Shown: positions 32,299 to 41,173, counted from the stretch's first letter. The stretch is 51,714 bases of DNA from Gammaproteobacteria bacterium (GCA_013151345.1 JAADIM010000008.1:1-51714); one strand, 5' to 3'. Notes: generated by a model not told the origin, from the sequence alone. Translations and numbers: made by a program.

Positions 32299-32664
32299 AT
32301 GGCCAATATACAATTTGATCAAAAATTAACAAATGAAATTAAAGTCTCGCCTGCAGCGATTGAACAACTTATCGCAATCACTTCAAGTGAGGAAGACGTA
32401 AATGGTATTCGCATATTTGTTTCTGGCGGTGGTTGCGGTGGTATGACATACGGCCTGACCTTTGTCGACAAACCCAGCTCATATGATCGCGTACTAGAAA
32501 GTAAAGGCCTGAATATATATGTCGACTCGGTTGCATTGAGTTTCCTCGAAGGCGTAGAAATTGATTATAAAACGGAGGGTCTTAATACGAACTTCGTATT
32601 CTCAAATGTATTCGCCAATTCAGGTGGAAGCGGCACGTGCGGTGGATGCGGTGGTGCAGGTTAA
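32299..32664 (+). CDS. A-type iron-sulfur carrier (ErpA/IscA/HesB family)
   Basis: IKVSPAAIEQLIAI...VSGGGCGGMTYGLTFVDKP...GTCGGCGGAG. Confidence 0.88.
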   Translation: MANIQFDQKLTNEIKVSPAAIEQLIAITSSEEDVNGIRIFVSGGGCGGMTYGLTFVDKPSSYDRVLESKGLNIYVDSVALSFLEGVEIDYKTEGLNTNFVFSNVFANSGGSGTCGGCGGAG

Positions 32665-32717
32665 GTGGGGATGAAGGAGGAGGATGCAGTTGAACCCTAT
32701 CCTTCTACCCAGTTTTT

Positions 32718-32802
32718 TAGTACATTATTTTAGTACATAGTTTTAGTACATAGTTTTAGTACATAGTTTTAGTACATAGTTTTAGTACATAGTTTTAGTC
32801 AG
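32718..32802. repeat. 13-bp tandem repeat TAGTACATAGTTT, 6 copies plus degenerate 7th
   Basis: TAGTACA cores at 32718, 32731, 32744, 32757, 32770, 32783; TAGTCAG at 32796. Confidence 0.95.
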
Positions 32803-32953
32803 TAGTCGTGATAATATTTTTTTCAGTACTTTTTTCTAAAATTTTTTTAAAACTTTTTTTAAAAGAAGTGGCCCGGTTATACGCTCTCGTATTCTACTCA
32901 TAACCCAACCAAACAGTTACCGAATTGCACCCTACATAAAAGCAGCGAACCGC

Positions 32954-34123
32954 ATGGGCCTCGAGGTACTGATTGCGTCGCGCGGCGAACATTCGCTGAT
33001 TTCCGAGGTTCACCGCGGCTTGCACATTGATCTGGAAAATCTCAACAGTTCACTCACCCACATTCTCAAAGAAGAAAAAAAAACACCCTTTGCAGGCGTG
33101 TTAGGCAGCGATGACAGTACCGTAGAGCTTGCTGCTAAAGTCGCAGACGCACTTGGACTCCCGCAAAACCCACAAACCGCCGCACGCTTGACCCAACGCA
33201 AAGACCTGGCACGCGCCCACCTGACACAAGCTGGCTGCCCCGTACCAAAATACCGCTTGATCAATATTGACATTCCGCTCAATAAGCAAATAGCGGGCTT
33301 TCCTTGGCCCTGTGTGATCAAACCCCTAAATCTATCTGCAAGCCGGGGGGTTATTCGCGCAAATAACACCGAAGAATTTGTTGCTGCATGTAACCGTATT
33401 AAACCCATTATTGCAGAATCAAATGATGAGTTTGCGAAACACCATATACTTGCAGAAGAATATATCGATGGTATAGAAGTCGCTTTCGAAGGTTATCTTC
33501 ACGACAGCGAACTCACCACGTTGGTGATATTTGACAAACCGGATCCACTAGAAGGACCTTACTTCGAAGAAACAATCTATGTCACGCCATCACAATTGGA
33601 CAATACTACTCAAATAAGAATTAAACAAAACATTGCGCAAGCGTGCAAGGCATATGGCCTGACCACAGGCCCTGTGCACGCCGAGTTACGAATCAATGAA
33701 CAAAATGCCTGGATCTTGGAAGTCGCTTGCCGCACGATTGGTGGAGATTGCGCACGTAGTCTTGATAACGGTAGCAATTTCAATCTGGAAGAACTCGCTA
33801 TATCACTGGCAATAGGTCGTCCAATAAAAACGCGACCACCTGAAGATGCTCGTGGTGTCATGATGATTCCGATCAAGCAAGGCGGTATATTGCGCCGCGT
33901 AGAGGGTATTTCCGCTGCTCTAAAAATCGCAAACATCAAGAAAATTGATATCATTATTCGGGAAGGAAACGAGCTAATCCCGCTTCCGGAAGGAAACCAA
34001 TATCCAGGTTATATTTTCGCTCGCGGCCAATCTCCAACAGATGTCATTCATGCACTCAGAGAAGCGCTTTCTAAGCTAGACTTTGTAGTTGCGCCGCTGT
34101 TTAAATTAAATAAGTTAAATTAA
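32954..34123 (+). CDS. ATP-grasp domain protein (carboxylate-amine ligase type); true start probably upstream
   Basis: PWPCVIKPLNLSASRGVIRANN...LAEEYIDGIEVAFEGYL...ILEVACRTIGGDCARSL; open frame extends upstream to about 32840. Confidence 0.85.
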   Translation: MGLEVLIASRGEHSLISEVHRGLHIDLENLNSSLTHILKEEKKTPFAGVLGSDDSTVELAAKVADALGLPQNPQTAARLTQRKDLARAHLTQAGCPVPKYRLINIDIPLNKQIAGFPWPCVIKPLNLSASRGVIRANNTEEFVAACNRIKPIIAESNDEFAKHHILAEEYIDGIEVAFEGYLHDSELTTLVIFDKPDPLEGPYFEETIYVTPSQLDNTTQIRIKQNIAQACKAYGLTTGPVHAELRINEQNAWILEVACRTIGGDCARSLDNGSNFNLEELAISLAIGRPIKTRPPEDARGVMMIPIKQGGILRRVEGISAALKIANIKKIDIIIREGNELIPLPEGNQYPGYIFARGQSPTDVIHALREALSKLDFVVAPLFKLNKLN

Positions 34124-34128
34124 ATAAG
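34101..34128. repeat. 14-bp tandem repeat TTAAATTAAATAAG, 2 copies at the ATP-grasp 3' end (KLNKLN*)
   Basis: 34101-34114 and 34115-34128 identical. Confidence 0.85.
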
Positions 34129-34154
34129 GCAAACTGAACAAACAGTAATTGAGA

Positions 34155-34445
34155 CTACTTTTTACCGCCGCCAGCCGCCTGAAAACCTGCAGGTAATTGT
34201 CCGTAATCACCTTCTCCAAAAAAGAAGCCTAACATGTGTTTTTCGATCAACTCAATAGATTGAATATCAGCCGTGCTTAGGCCGTTTTCATTTATTATAG
34301 TAGTTGAGCGCTCCAGCCATTGCTGCCACCCTTCCTTGGAAACATTATCAAAAATTCGTTGACCCAATTCACCAGGATGGGTAAATTTATCGAGGCCTTC
34401 GGCTTGTGTTTTTAGAACAACACATTGTACTAATCTGGTCATCAC
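34155..34445 (-). CDS. yggX: Probable Fe(2+)-trafficking protein YggX
   Basis: RLVQCVVLKTQAEGLD...PGELGQRIFDNVSKEGWQQWLERSTTIINE. Confidence 0.95.
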   Translation of the reverse strand: MMTRLVQCVVLKTQAEGLDKFTHPGELGQRIFDNVSKEGWQQWLERSTTIINENGLSTADIQSIELIEKHMLGFFFGEGDYGQLPAGFQAAGGGKK

Positions 34446-34448
34446 TTA

Positions 34449-34508
34449 TCCTAATAAAAAAGTCCTAATAAAAAAGTCCTAATAAATAAAAGTCCTAATA
34501 AATAAAAG
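34449..34508. repeat. 14/16-bp tandem repeat TCCTAATAAAAAAG, 4 copies, upstream of yggX
   Basis: 34449-34462, 34463-34476 (14 bp); 34477-34492, 34493-34508 (16 bp). Confidence 0.9.
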
Positions 34509-34552
34509 CACTAAAAATTAATGCTTAATATTAATAATACTAATAAAAAATT

Positions 34553-35623
34553 TTATTCATATTTTTTCAACAAAACACCTTCATCACCACAACAGCTGGC
34601 AGCACATTGTTTTATTTGAAATATCTCTTCTTCGCTACCTTCGAGATAAGATGCTATCGGGCGGTTTTCCTTGGCACAATCGCAACCCTTATCATTATAC
34701 ACATAAATATTTTTCAGTCCCGCCCGTACGGCTGCGTCTTGCGCCTTAAATAATATATCTTCTGGTGTTGGGGGTAAATGACTTAATTTATAGGCCGGAA
34801 AAAACCGGGTGATATGCCAAGGACTTTCTTTACCCAGATTATCCCGTACCCAACATGCGATTTCGTAGTGCTCTTCAGGATCATCATTCTTGCCAGGAAT
34901 AATATTGGTTCGAGTTTCCACATGAATACCCAACTCATGAGCTTTTTTGATCGAGTGCAAAACCTGCTCTACTTTGGCAGGTCGACATATTTCCTTATAG
35001 AAGATATCACGCATGCTTTTGATGTCAGAACAGAGCACATCAATATACGGCGCAACTAATTCCAGCGCCTCGTCGGTAATATAGCTATTGGAAACATACA
35101 CCGTATATAATCCTGCGGCATGCGCCAATTTGCTTACATCTATCACGTACTCTAACCATACCGCTGGCTCTGAGTAAGTAAAAGCAATACCCTGAACATT
35201 AGCCCGTATCGCTGAATCAATCAGAGACTGGGGCGTTACCCAGGCTTCCTTGGACTCGCCTTTCGCAAGACTATCCAATGCTTCTACACCCCAGGAAATA
35301 TCCAAATTATGACAACCCCCACAGCGAAAGCTGCAACCGTAACTACCTACTGACATTACGCGTGTTCCCGGGCGAAAATGCTTGACCGGCTTATCCTCGA
35401 TAGGATCAATATCAATGGACGACAAAATACCATATGATAGGTTATACAACGTCCCATTGCGATTTACATGCGCCTGACAAAAACCACGTTGCCCATGAAC
35501 AATCTTGCAACGCCACAGACACAGATTACAGCGCGTTGCCCCATTATCTAGTTTTTCCTGTAACCGAGTTTCTACGAGTTGGTATTGATTCGCTACTGCC
35601 ATAACAATTGACCTTAAATACAA
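34553..35623 (-). CDS. Radical SAM protein of the AmmeMemoRadiSam (AmrS/PflA-like) type
   Basis: RCNLCLWRCKIVHGQRGFCQAHVNRNG; radical SAM CSFRCGGCHN; Cys-rich C-terminal tail. Confidence 0.88.
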   Translation of the reverse strand: MYLRSIVMAVANQYQLVETRLQEKLDNGATRCNLCLWRCKIVHGQRGFCQAHVNRNGTLYNLSYGILSSIDIDPIEDKPVKHFRPGTRVMSVGSYGCSFRCGGCHNLDISWGVEALDSLAKGESKEAWVTPQSLIDSAIRANVQGIAFTYSEPAVWLEYVIDVSKLAHAAGLYTVYVSNSYITDEALELVAPYIDVLCSDIKSMRDIFYKEICRPAKVEQVLHSIKKAHELGIHVETRTNIIPGKNDDPEEHYEIACWVRDNLGKESPWHITRFFPAYKLSHLPPTPEDILFKAQDAAVRAGLKNIYVYNDKGCDCAKENRPIASYLEGSEEEIFQIKQCAASCCGDEGVLLKKYE

Positions 35624-35786
35624 AATACTTAGGATGCGTAATAAAACAAGCGCATAGTGGAAAAACCGTTTTATGTTATATATTTATATTAACACACCAA
35701 ATCAAGCACAAACACTCAGCAAAACCAGGTGTTCTTTACAGTACTAAACGTTAAAATATATTAATTTATTAACAAAGGTAGCTACC

Positions 35787-36470
35787 ATGTTTCATTGCCT
35801 GTCACTTCGAGTTTTACTGCTCATTTCTATTATTTTCCTGCAGTCCAACGCCGCACAAGCCTTGATGTTGGATATGCAAGAAAATGGTGAGTTTTCACTT
35901 AATTTGGAACGTGTTACGACTGACCTGAAATTTGACAACGCGGTCATCGAGAACCGTATTAGCCGTATTTATATGTCAATATATGAAGCGTCTTATGCCT
36001 GGTTTCAACCTGGATTGAAATTGGGTTACTTGTCCAGCACACAAAGTAACAACCCAATTACTGCCGGCATCAATCTGTCGGGAGAAATAATCGGCATTTC
36101 ACTAATTACTAACATTCCACCACGTCGATTTCTAAGTACACAAATTGAAATGGATTATCTATATCACGATGTTAATAAAGAAACATTTACACAAAAAGTC
36201 TCACTCAAATGGTACGAATTTATAGCTAAAGCAGGCGTATCGATAAATCCAGGCTTGTGGCAACTTTCAATTGGCAGATACTTTCATTTAATTGATGGTG
36301 ATGAAACTGCATATGGCACAATTATTCAAACACGACATTTTAAAGAAGAAAAACAAACCGGAAGTTATCTTGATTTTACGTTATTCGTCGACAGTACCGG
36401 TAAAGTAGGTATCCGTGCACAAGGCGGAAGTCGCCGTGGAATTAATCTTGTTTTTTCAAGAGAATATTAG
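35787..36470 (+). CDS. Exported hypothetical protein (possible outer-membrane beta-barrel)
   Basis: N-terminal signal peptide LLLISIIFLQSNAAQA; alternating-hydrophobicity strands; ends with aromatic (VFSREY). Confidence 0.55.
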   Translation: MFHCLSLRVLLLISIIFLQSNAAQALMLDMQENGEFSLNLERVTTDLKFDNAVIENRISRIYMSIYEASYAWFQPGLKLGYLSSTQSNNPITAGINLSGEIIGISLITNIPPRRFLSTQIEMDYLYHDVNKETFTQKVSLKWYEFIAKAGVSINPGLWQLSIGRYFHLIDGDETAYGTIIQTRHFKEEKQTGSYLDFTLFVDSTGKVGIRAQGGSRRGINLVFSREY

Positions 36471-36511
36471 ACTACCTCGAAACTACTATCTCTAGACTGA
36501 AAACAGCGACG

Positions 36512-37456
36512 TTATTTTACAGCGACTTGGCTGTTTTTGTCGCTATTGGCCGCTAATATTTTTATTAAACTCTTCAACTTCACAGGCACCATAGTAAATT
36601 GAATACCGTACTGGTGCTGATCTCCTTTTGGGCTATAGTAGGTAATTAATCCTGAAGCACGTAACACCATATCTTTATATCTTAACTCAAGTCTTATTTT
36701 TTCACCTAACCGAGGATCTGTCGCCGGTGTCGACAAACTTAATCCACCCAAACTAACATCGCTTGCTTCGGTCGTAATAAAATCGACGAAACTGGCTAAC
36801 CCTCGACTTCTTGCTCGAACAGTGAGTAATCTTGCATTATATCGTACGTCGACTCGACGTTGAGTATCCGGCACCGTTTGAGACTTATTTAGTACTTCCG
36901 AAACTGATTCAAGATCTTCCAGACTTGAATCTGATATGGCTTTAATATTTCGAGTATTATTTTGTGCTTTTAGAATAGCGGCCTGGCCAATTCGTTTTGC
37001 ACGCAAAATCTGTCTACTTTTGATGATATCAGCAATACTTATTTTTTGTGTTTTTTGATACGACGCCATATCCACTTCATCTACAATCTCTATTGACTCT
37101 TCCGCTGATCTCTCAAGCAAGGTATCCAGTAACTCTTCAAACTGATGAGGCAGTTGGGTAAACATAATGCCATAAAACTCTAGACCTTCTCTTTCTTGCA
37201 CATATACCACAACACCGCTGATGAAATACTCCTCTGCGTCATAGTCTAAGTGCAACCTTACCTTTTCCAGCAACTTCAATTTCAAATCACCAGAGATAAT
37301 ACCCACCCCACCACGATTAACATCCATGGTTTCAACATCAAGGTATTCTTCAAATATAAGCCAACGTTTGCGTTTTACAGACACAAACAACTCCGGCGCC
37401 TCAATTCGGTCAGAACGGCGACGATTTTTTCTTGGTTGCTGTTGTAAATTATCCAT
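36512..37456 (-). CDS. Protein with two PilZ domains
   Basis: Domain 1 RRSDR...DVNRGGVGI; domain 2 RRVDVR...DVSLGGLSL. Confidence 0.85.
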   Translation of the reverse strand: MDNLQQQPRKNRRRSDRIEAPELFVSVKRKRWLIFEEYLDVETMDVNRGGVGIISGDLKLKLLEKVRLHLDYDAEEYFISGVVVYVQEREGLEFYGIMFTQLPHQFEELLDTLLERSAEESIEIVDEVDMASYQKTQKISIADIIKSRQILRAKRIGQAAILKAQNNTRNIKAISDSSLEDLESVSEVLNKSQTVPDTQRRVDVRYNARLLTVRARSRGLASFVDFITTEASDVSLGGLSLSTPATDPRLGEKIRLELRYKDMVLRASGLITYYSPKGDQHQYGIQFTMVPVKLKSLIKILAANSDKNSQVAVK

Positions 37457-37597
37457 ATAAACTTAAAAATGTGCTCCACAGAAAAGACCAAAATTATTGC
37501 CAGTTAATCAGCATCTTTCGATTTTAATACTGTTTCTATTTTAATACTGAGTATTACGGCAAAAATACAGTTTTCTATAGTTCCATTATAAACAGGG

Positions 37598-38809
37598 CTA
37601 TAGCCGATCTCTAAGAATAGCGCTAATTTCCTGATTAGTCAGTAAGATAGGGTTTGTTTTCATGCTGCTTCCACGGGAATGTGCAACAATATCATCAAAA
37701 TCCGCTTCAGTTATTCCATAATAATTCAGCCGGGGAAGACTGAATTGTTCGATCCAATCGGTCAATACTGCAACCAGCCTGTCGTGCGACGCCAAAACAC
37801 CCGTATCTACTTGATTATTAATTATATTTCCGATTTTCACATACTTCGCAAGCGCAGGGTTTCCTGGCTCACGTTCAAGCATGCTCTGGATATTCATCTG
37901 TGTCGCAGCAGCCGCCAATGTTCCGCACACTACACCATGCGGAATCGGGTAAAAAGCACCGAGAGGTGACGCCAGGCCATGTACAGAACCCAGGCCAACT
38001 TGGGCAAGCGTAATACCTGATATTAGCGCAGCATAGGCCATTTTTTCATGAGCGTCTGTCGCCCCGGGACCTTCTTCGTACCAGTTTACCAAGCTCGAAC
38101 AGACGGCGTGCAGACCACTTATCGCTAATGAATCCGTAATTCCGTTTGCATTAATAGACACGTAGGACTCAATTAGCTGTGTCAACGCATCCATTCCATT
38201 AGCTGCAATCAACTCGGGCGGGCAAGAGGCAAGAAAGTCCGGATCAACGACAGCGTACTCTGCAACCAACATTTCATGGCGAAAGGATTTTTTAAAACCG
38301 TTCCTTCCTGATAAACTAAGCACTGCATTTTTTGTTGCTTCGCTACCAGTACCCGCCGTTGTTGGTACTGCTATAAAAGGAACTGCAGGGCCGTTATAAG
38401 AAAGCTCTGGACCGACACCTTCCAGATAATCCATTACCGAGTGATTTATTTTTAATAAACCCGCAATTGCTTTTGCTGCATCCAGTACACTGCCTCCACC
38501 TATACCGATAACAACCTCAAAATTTTCAGATCTATAGTTATTTACGAATTCATCGACAATCGCCGGTGAAGGTTCATTAGAAATTCTGCAGTGCTCCCAA
38601 CTAACATTTTTGCGCTTTAATGCAGCTAAAAATTGAATCCAAAGCTCAGTTTCGAGGATGAACCGACCCCCAGTCACGATTAAAACACGCTTACCGTACA
38701 GTTCTAAAATAGCAGGCACATTACTGAAAACGCCTCGACCAAATTCAATACGCGGTAATCGTGCAATAGAAAAAGAATTCATATCAATGTCCGCTTGATC
38801 TAGAAACAA
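37598..38809 (-). CDS. Iron-containing alcohol dehydrogenase
   Basis: VIGIGGGSVLDAAKAIAGLL; VPTTAGTGSEATKNAVLS; GLGSVHGLASPLGAFYPIPHGVVCG; likely start MNSFSIARLPR. Confidence 0.93.
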   Translation of the reverse strand: MFLDQADIDMNSFSIARLPRIEFGRGVFSNVPAILELYGKRVLIVTGGRFILETELWIQFLAALKRKNVSWEHCRISNEPSPAIVDEFVNNYRSENFEVVIGIGGGSVLDAAKAIAGLLKINHSVMDYLEGVGPELSYNGPAVPFIAVPTTAGTGSEATKNAVLSLSGRNGFKKSFRHEMLVAEYAVVDPDFLASCPPELIAANGMDALTQLIESYVSINANGITDSLAISGLHAVCSSLVNWYEEGPGATDAHEKMAYAALISGITLAQVGLGSVHGLASPLGAFYPIPHGVVCGTLAAAATQMNIQSMLEREPGNPALAKYVKIGNIINNQVDTGVLASHDRLVAVLTDWIEQFSLPRLNYYGITEADFDDIVAHSRGSSMKTNPILLTNQEISAILRDRL

Positions 38810-39105
38810 TCAGTTCTGGGAAATAATCCGTTATAAGACACACCCTCTCTGGGGCTGGCCATCCAATCCGCAACGGTGTCTCGCCATTTCAAATAATGTG
38901 CTGTCTTTTTATGCTCAATAGCATCTGAATCAGATTGGTAGGCCTCATAAAGCACAAAACGAGAGAAATCTTCTGGTGACTGTAAAATATCAAAACGTAA
39001 ATTACCTGACTCTGATACAGAATTTTCATGATTCAAACGCGTAGCTTCTATAAAACTGGTTATATACTCTTCTTTAACATGAACATAAACAATCGTTGTA
39101 CGCAT
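38800..39105 (-). CDS. Antibiotic biosynthesis monooxygenase (ABM)/quinol monooxygenase-like protein
   Basis: YVHVKEEYITSFIEATRLNHENSVSESGNLRFDILQSPEDFSRFVLYEAYQSDSDAIEHKKTAHYLKWRDTV. Confidence 0.88.
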   Translation of the reverse strand: MRTTIVYVHVKEEYITSFIEATRLNHENSVSESGNLRFDILQSPEDFSRFVLYEAYQSDSDAIEHKKTAHYLKWRDTVADWMASPREGVSYNGLFPRTDCF

Positions 39106-39144
39106 TTTCTTTGCTCCCTATTGCTCCAATAAAGTACACTCCAA

Positions 39145-40302
39145 TTATACTGGCGAGACGAAGGTACTCTTTACAAATTCAAACATATTTTGATAACGCA
39201 ATTTTTGCTGCTTCCAACACAAGCCGGACATATCATCAGATTGCATAGCACAGCCTTTTTCAAACAGTCTTGCGATATCTAATAGCCGGTCTACCAGCCC
39301 TACCAACTCATTGTCGGGATTATTAATATTTGATTGATACCTGTATTTTTTATTTATGTATTCCTTATATGCCAACCGATCAGGCACTACGGGTATACAG
39401 CCCGCCGCTACAGCTTCCAATACCGCAAGCCCCTGAAAATCATGTAGCGCTGTGGAAACCACAACATCAGAGCTACGCAACAAATCACAATATCGATCCC
39501 GCGCAACCATCCCCCATGCATTGATATGATCCTGTAACAATACATAATTTTCTTCAAAAACAGCTGGCACATTCCTAAATTTCTGCCCGACCACATTCAC
39601 TTTGAAATTTATTTTTAATTGCTTAAGTTTTATTAGCGCCGAAAAAAAGCGGTCAGGTGCTTTATCATATTCCCAACGATGATTCCAAAGCAACGTCAGA
39701 CTATCATTTTTATTTTTTTTCCGACAACCAGCACCGAATTCATCAATTAGAGGCACTGGTAACACATCACTTTTACCCAGAATATGCTCACCTATTTTTG
39801 GTGGCACGCAATCCGGCATTTTTTTCAACAATGCGCTTACCCCCTCTACGAACGATGACCGATTATACTCTGAATTAAAAACCACTCGATCTGCCGCAAT
39901 CGCGGAAAAAAGGTTAACCATCTTTGCTTCTAAATTGAGCTGTGATTGTTCACTCTCTGGGTAGGCAAACTGATTTTCATGGAAATATAGTATATTAGGA
40001 CAACGTGTCAAAGACGGAACCAAACCTCGTAGCGTTGCGAGATCAGTCATCGATGTGGCAATTATAAGATCAAAAGACTGATTCAATATATCTCGCTGAA
40101 AAAAAGCCCATGTCAATCCATTGCTGCGAATTCGCCAATTAAAATACCGAGGCGGTAGTGTCAATTCTACCCACTCGTATTCAGTAAATGTGTTCTTTAA
40201 TCCTTCACGCCAATACCGATGACTCATTGCATCATAAGGCGAAAGCAATAAAACCCGAAAAGGCGTAATATCATCGATCATATCAATCCAACTAGGTAAC
40301 AT
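39145..40302 (-). CDS. DUF3524-type glycosyltransferase, tRNA-queuosine mannosyltransferase (QTMAN/GTDC1)-like
   Basis: LLLSPYDAMSHRYWREGL...WVELTLPPRYFNWRIRSN...ILYFHENQFAYPES plus GT-B C-terminal region HDFQGLAVLEAVAAGCIPVVPDRLAY. Confidence 0.8.
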   Translation of the reverse strand: MLPSWIDMIDDITPFRVLLLSPYDAMSHRYWREGLKNTFTEYEWVELTLPPRYFNWRIRSNGLTWAFFQRDILNQSFDLIIATSMTDLATLRGLVPSLTRCPNILYFHENQFAYPESEQSQLNLEAKMVNLFSAIAADRVVFNSEYNRSSFVEGVSALLKKMPDCVPPKIGEHILGKSDVLPVPLIDEFGAGCRKKNKNDSLTLLWNHRWEYDKAPDRFFSALIKLKQLKINFKVNVVGQKFRNVPAVFEENYVLLQDHINAWGMVARDRYCDLLRSSDVVVSTALHDFQGLAVLEAVAAGCIPVVPDRLAYKEYINKKYRYQSNINNPDNELVGLVDRLLDIARLFEKGCAMQSDDMSGLCWKQQKLRYQNMFEFVKSTFVSPV

Positions 40303-40306
40303 ATAA

Positions 40307-40322
40307 TGTGATGCAAATCACG
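40307..40322. promoter_or_regulatory. CRP/FNR-superfamily-like palindrome TGTGATGCAAATCACG
   Basis: TGTGA-N6-TCACG directly upstream of the glycosyltransferase gene. Confidence 0.4.
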
Positions 40323-40781
40323 ATCTACATTAGAAAATGTGTTATAGATACGCGAGACTTTTATGTAAGATCTTTCACATAAAGAGACTCCATAAATAAA
40401 TACAACTTATGACAATAAATTACACCTAATACAGCTCTAAAATACCATCTAAAAACATAAAAGTAGTATCTTAATCACCCAGTATAGTGGGATTTTGCCT
40501 AATAATAGTTATCAGTCATTTAGTAGACCGGTAATCCTGGGTGCAGAACGTAGCTCGCCAACAACTATGAAGCATTATCCCTGGAGGAAAAAAAACCTGG
40601 CTTTCGCTTGCTAGGCATTATAATGATAAACTGCGCACAGTTAATAAACGGGAAAGGACATGTTGTTAACTTCCGGGCATCATGGGCTTGCCCTGTAAAT
40701 AAAAAAATACCAGTTTTTAATCGCATACAAAATAAATATGACATATGACGCAGATGGCGTATTATTTATCGACATTGCCAT

Positions 40782-40805
40782 TTATAACCCCAGTTATAAC
40801 CCCAG
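40782..40805. repeat. 12-bp direct tandem duplication TTATAACCCCAG x2
   Basis: 40782-40793 and 40794-40805 identical. Confidence 0.8.
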
Positions 40806-41173
40806 TGCAGTATAAGTGTTCACGACATCAATCCCAACCCATTACCCTGTGCTCGTAGCCCATGCCGCAGCTGTTAAGTTAAGCTGGTTAAAAATTACAA
40901 AAAATACCTGGCGCGTAATTGAAAAAATTAATTAATTGTTATTATATATTATGAACTTTATACGAAATTTCGGGTCGCATCTTAGCGGCGTGAATGTGAG
41001 GCGTATCAGTTATAATTATATAAACATATCCATAAATTTATTGCTCTTACTCAGATTACGTTTATTCAAATTTTATTCAAAGAATAGGAGGCCAAAATTA
41101 ATCTTGCGTTCATCTAGATAATCATATGAAAATAGACGCCACTGAAGAATCTTTTAATTAATAACACCCTAAC

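Noticed and set aside
32718-32802. 13-bp repeats as a possible CRISPR array
   Set aside because: Units are contiguous with no unique spacers and no cas genes; it is a simple tandem repeat.
32868-32903. GTG at 32868 as the start of the ATP-grasp gene
   Set aside because: Out of frame with the ATP-grasp ORF; it reaches a stop after VARLYALVFYS, so it would need an unproven frameshift.
38779-38809. Translational frameshift between the ABM and Fe-ADH genes
   Set aside because: A later ATG (MNSFSIARLPR) gives a normal Fe-ADH start, so no frameshift is needed.
40540-40890. Possible c-di-GMP, TPP or cobalamin riboswitch in the long spacer
   Set aside because: I could not match the conserved cores of these riboswitches; only small hairpins are visible.
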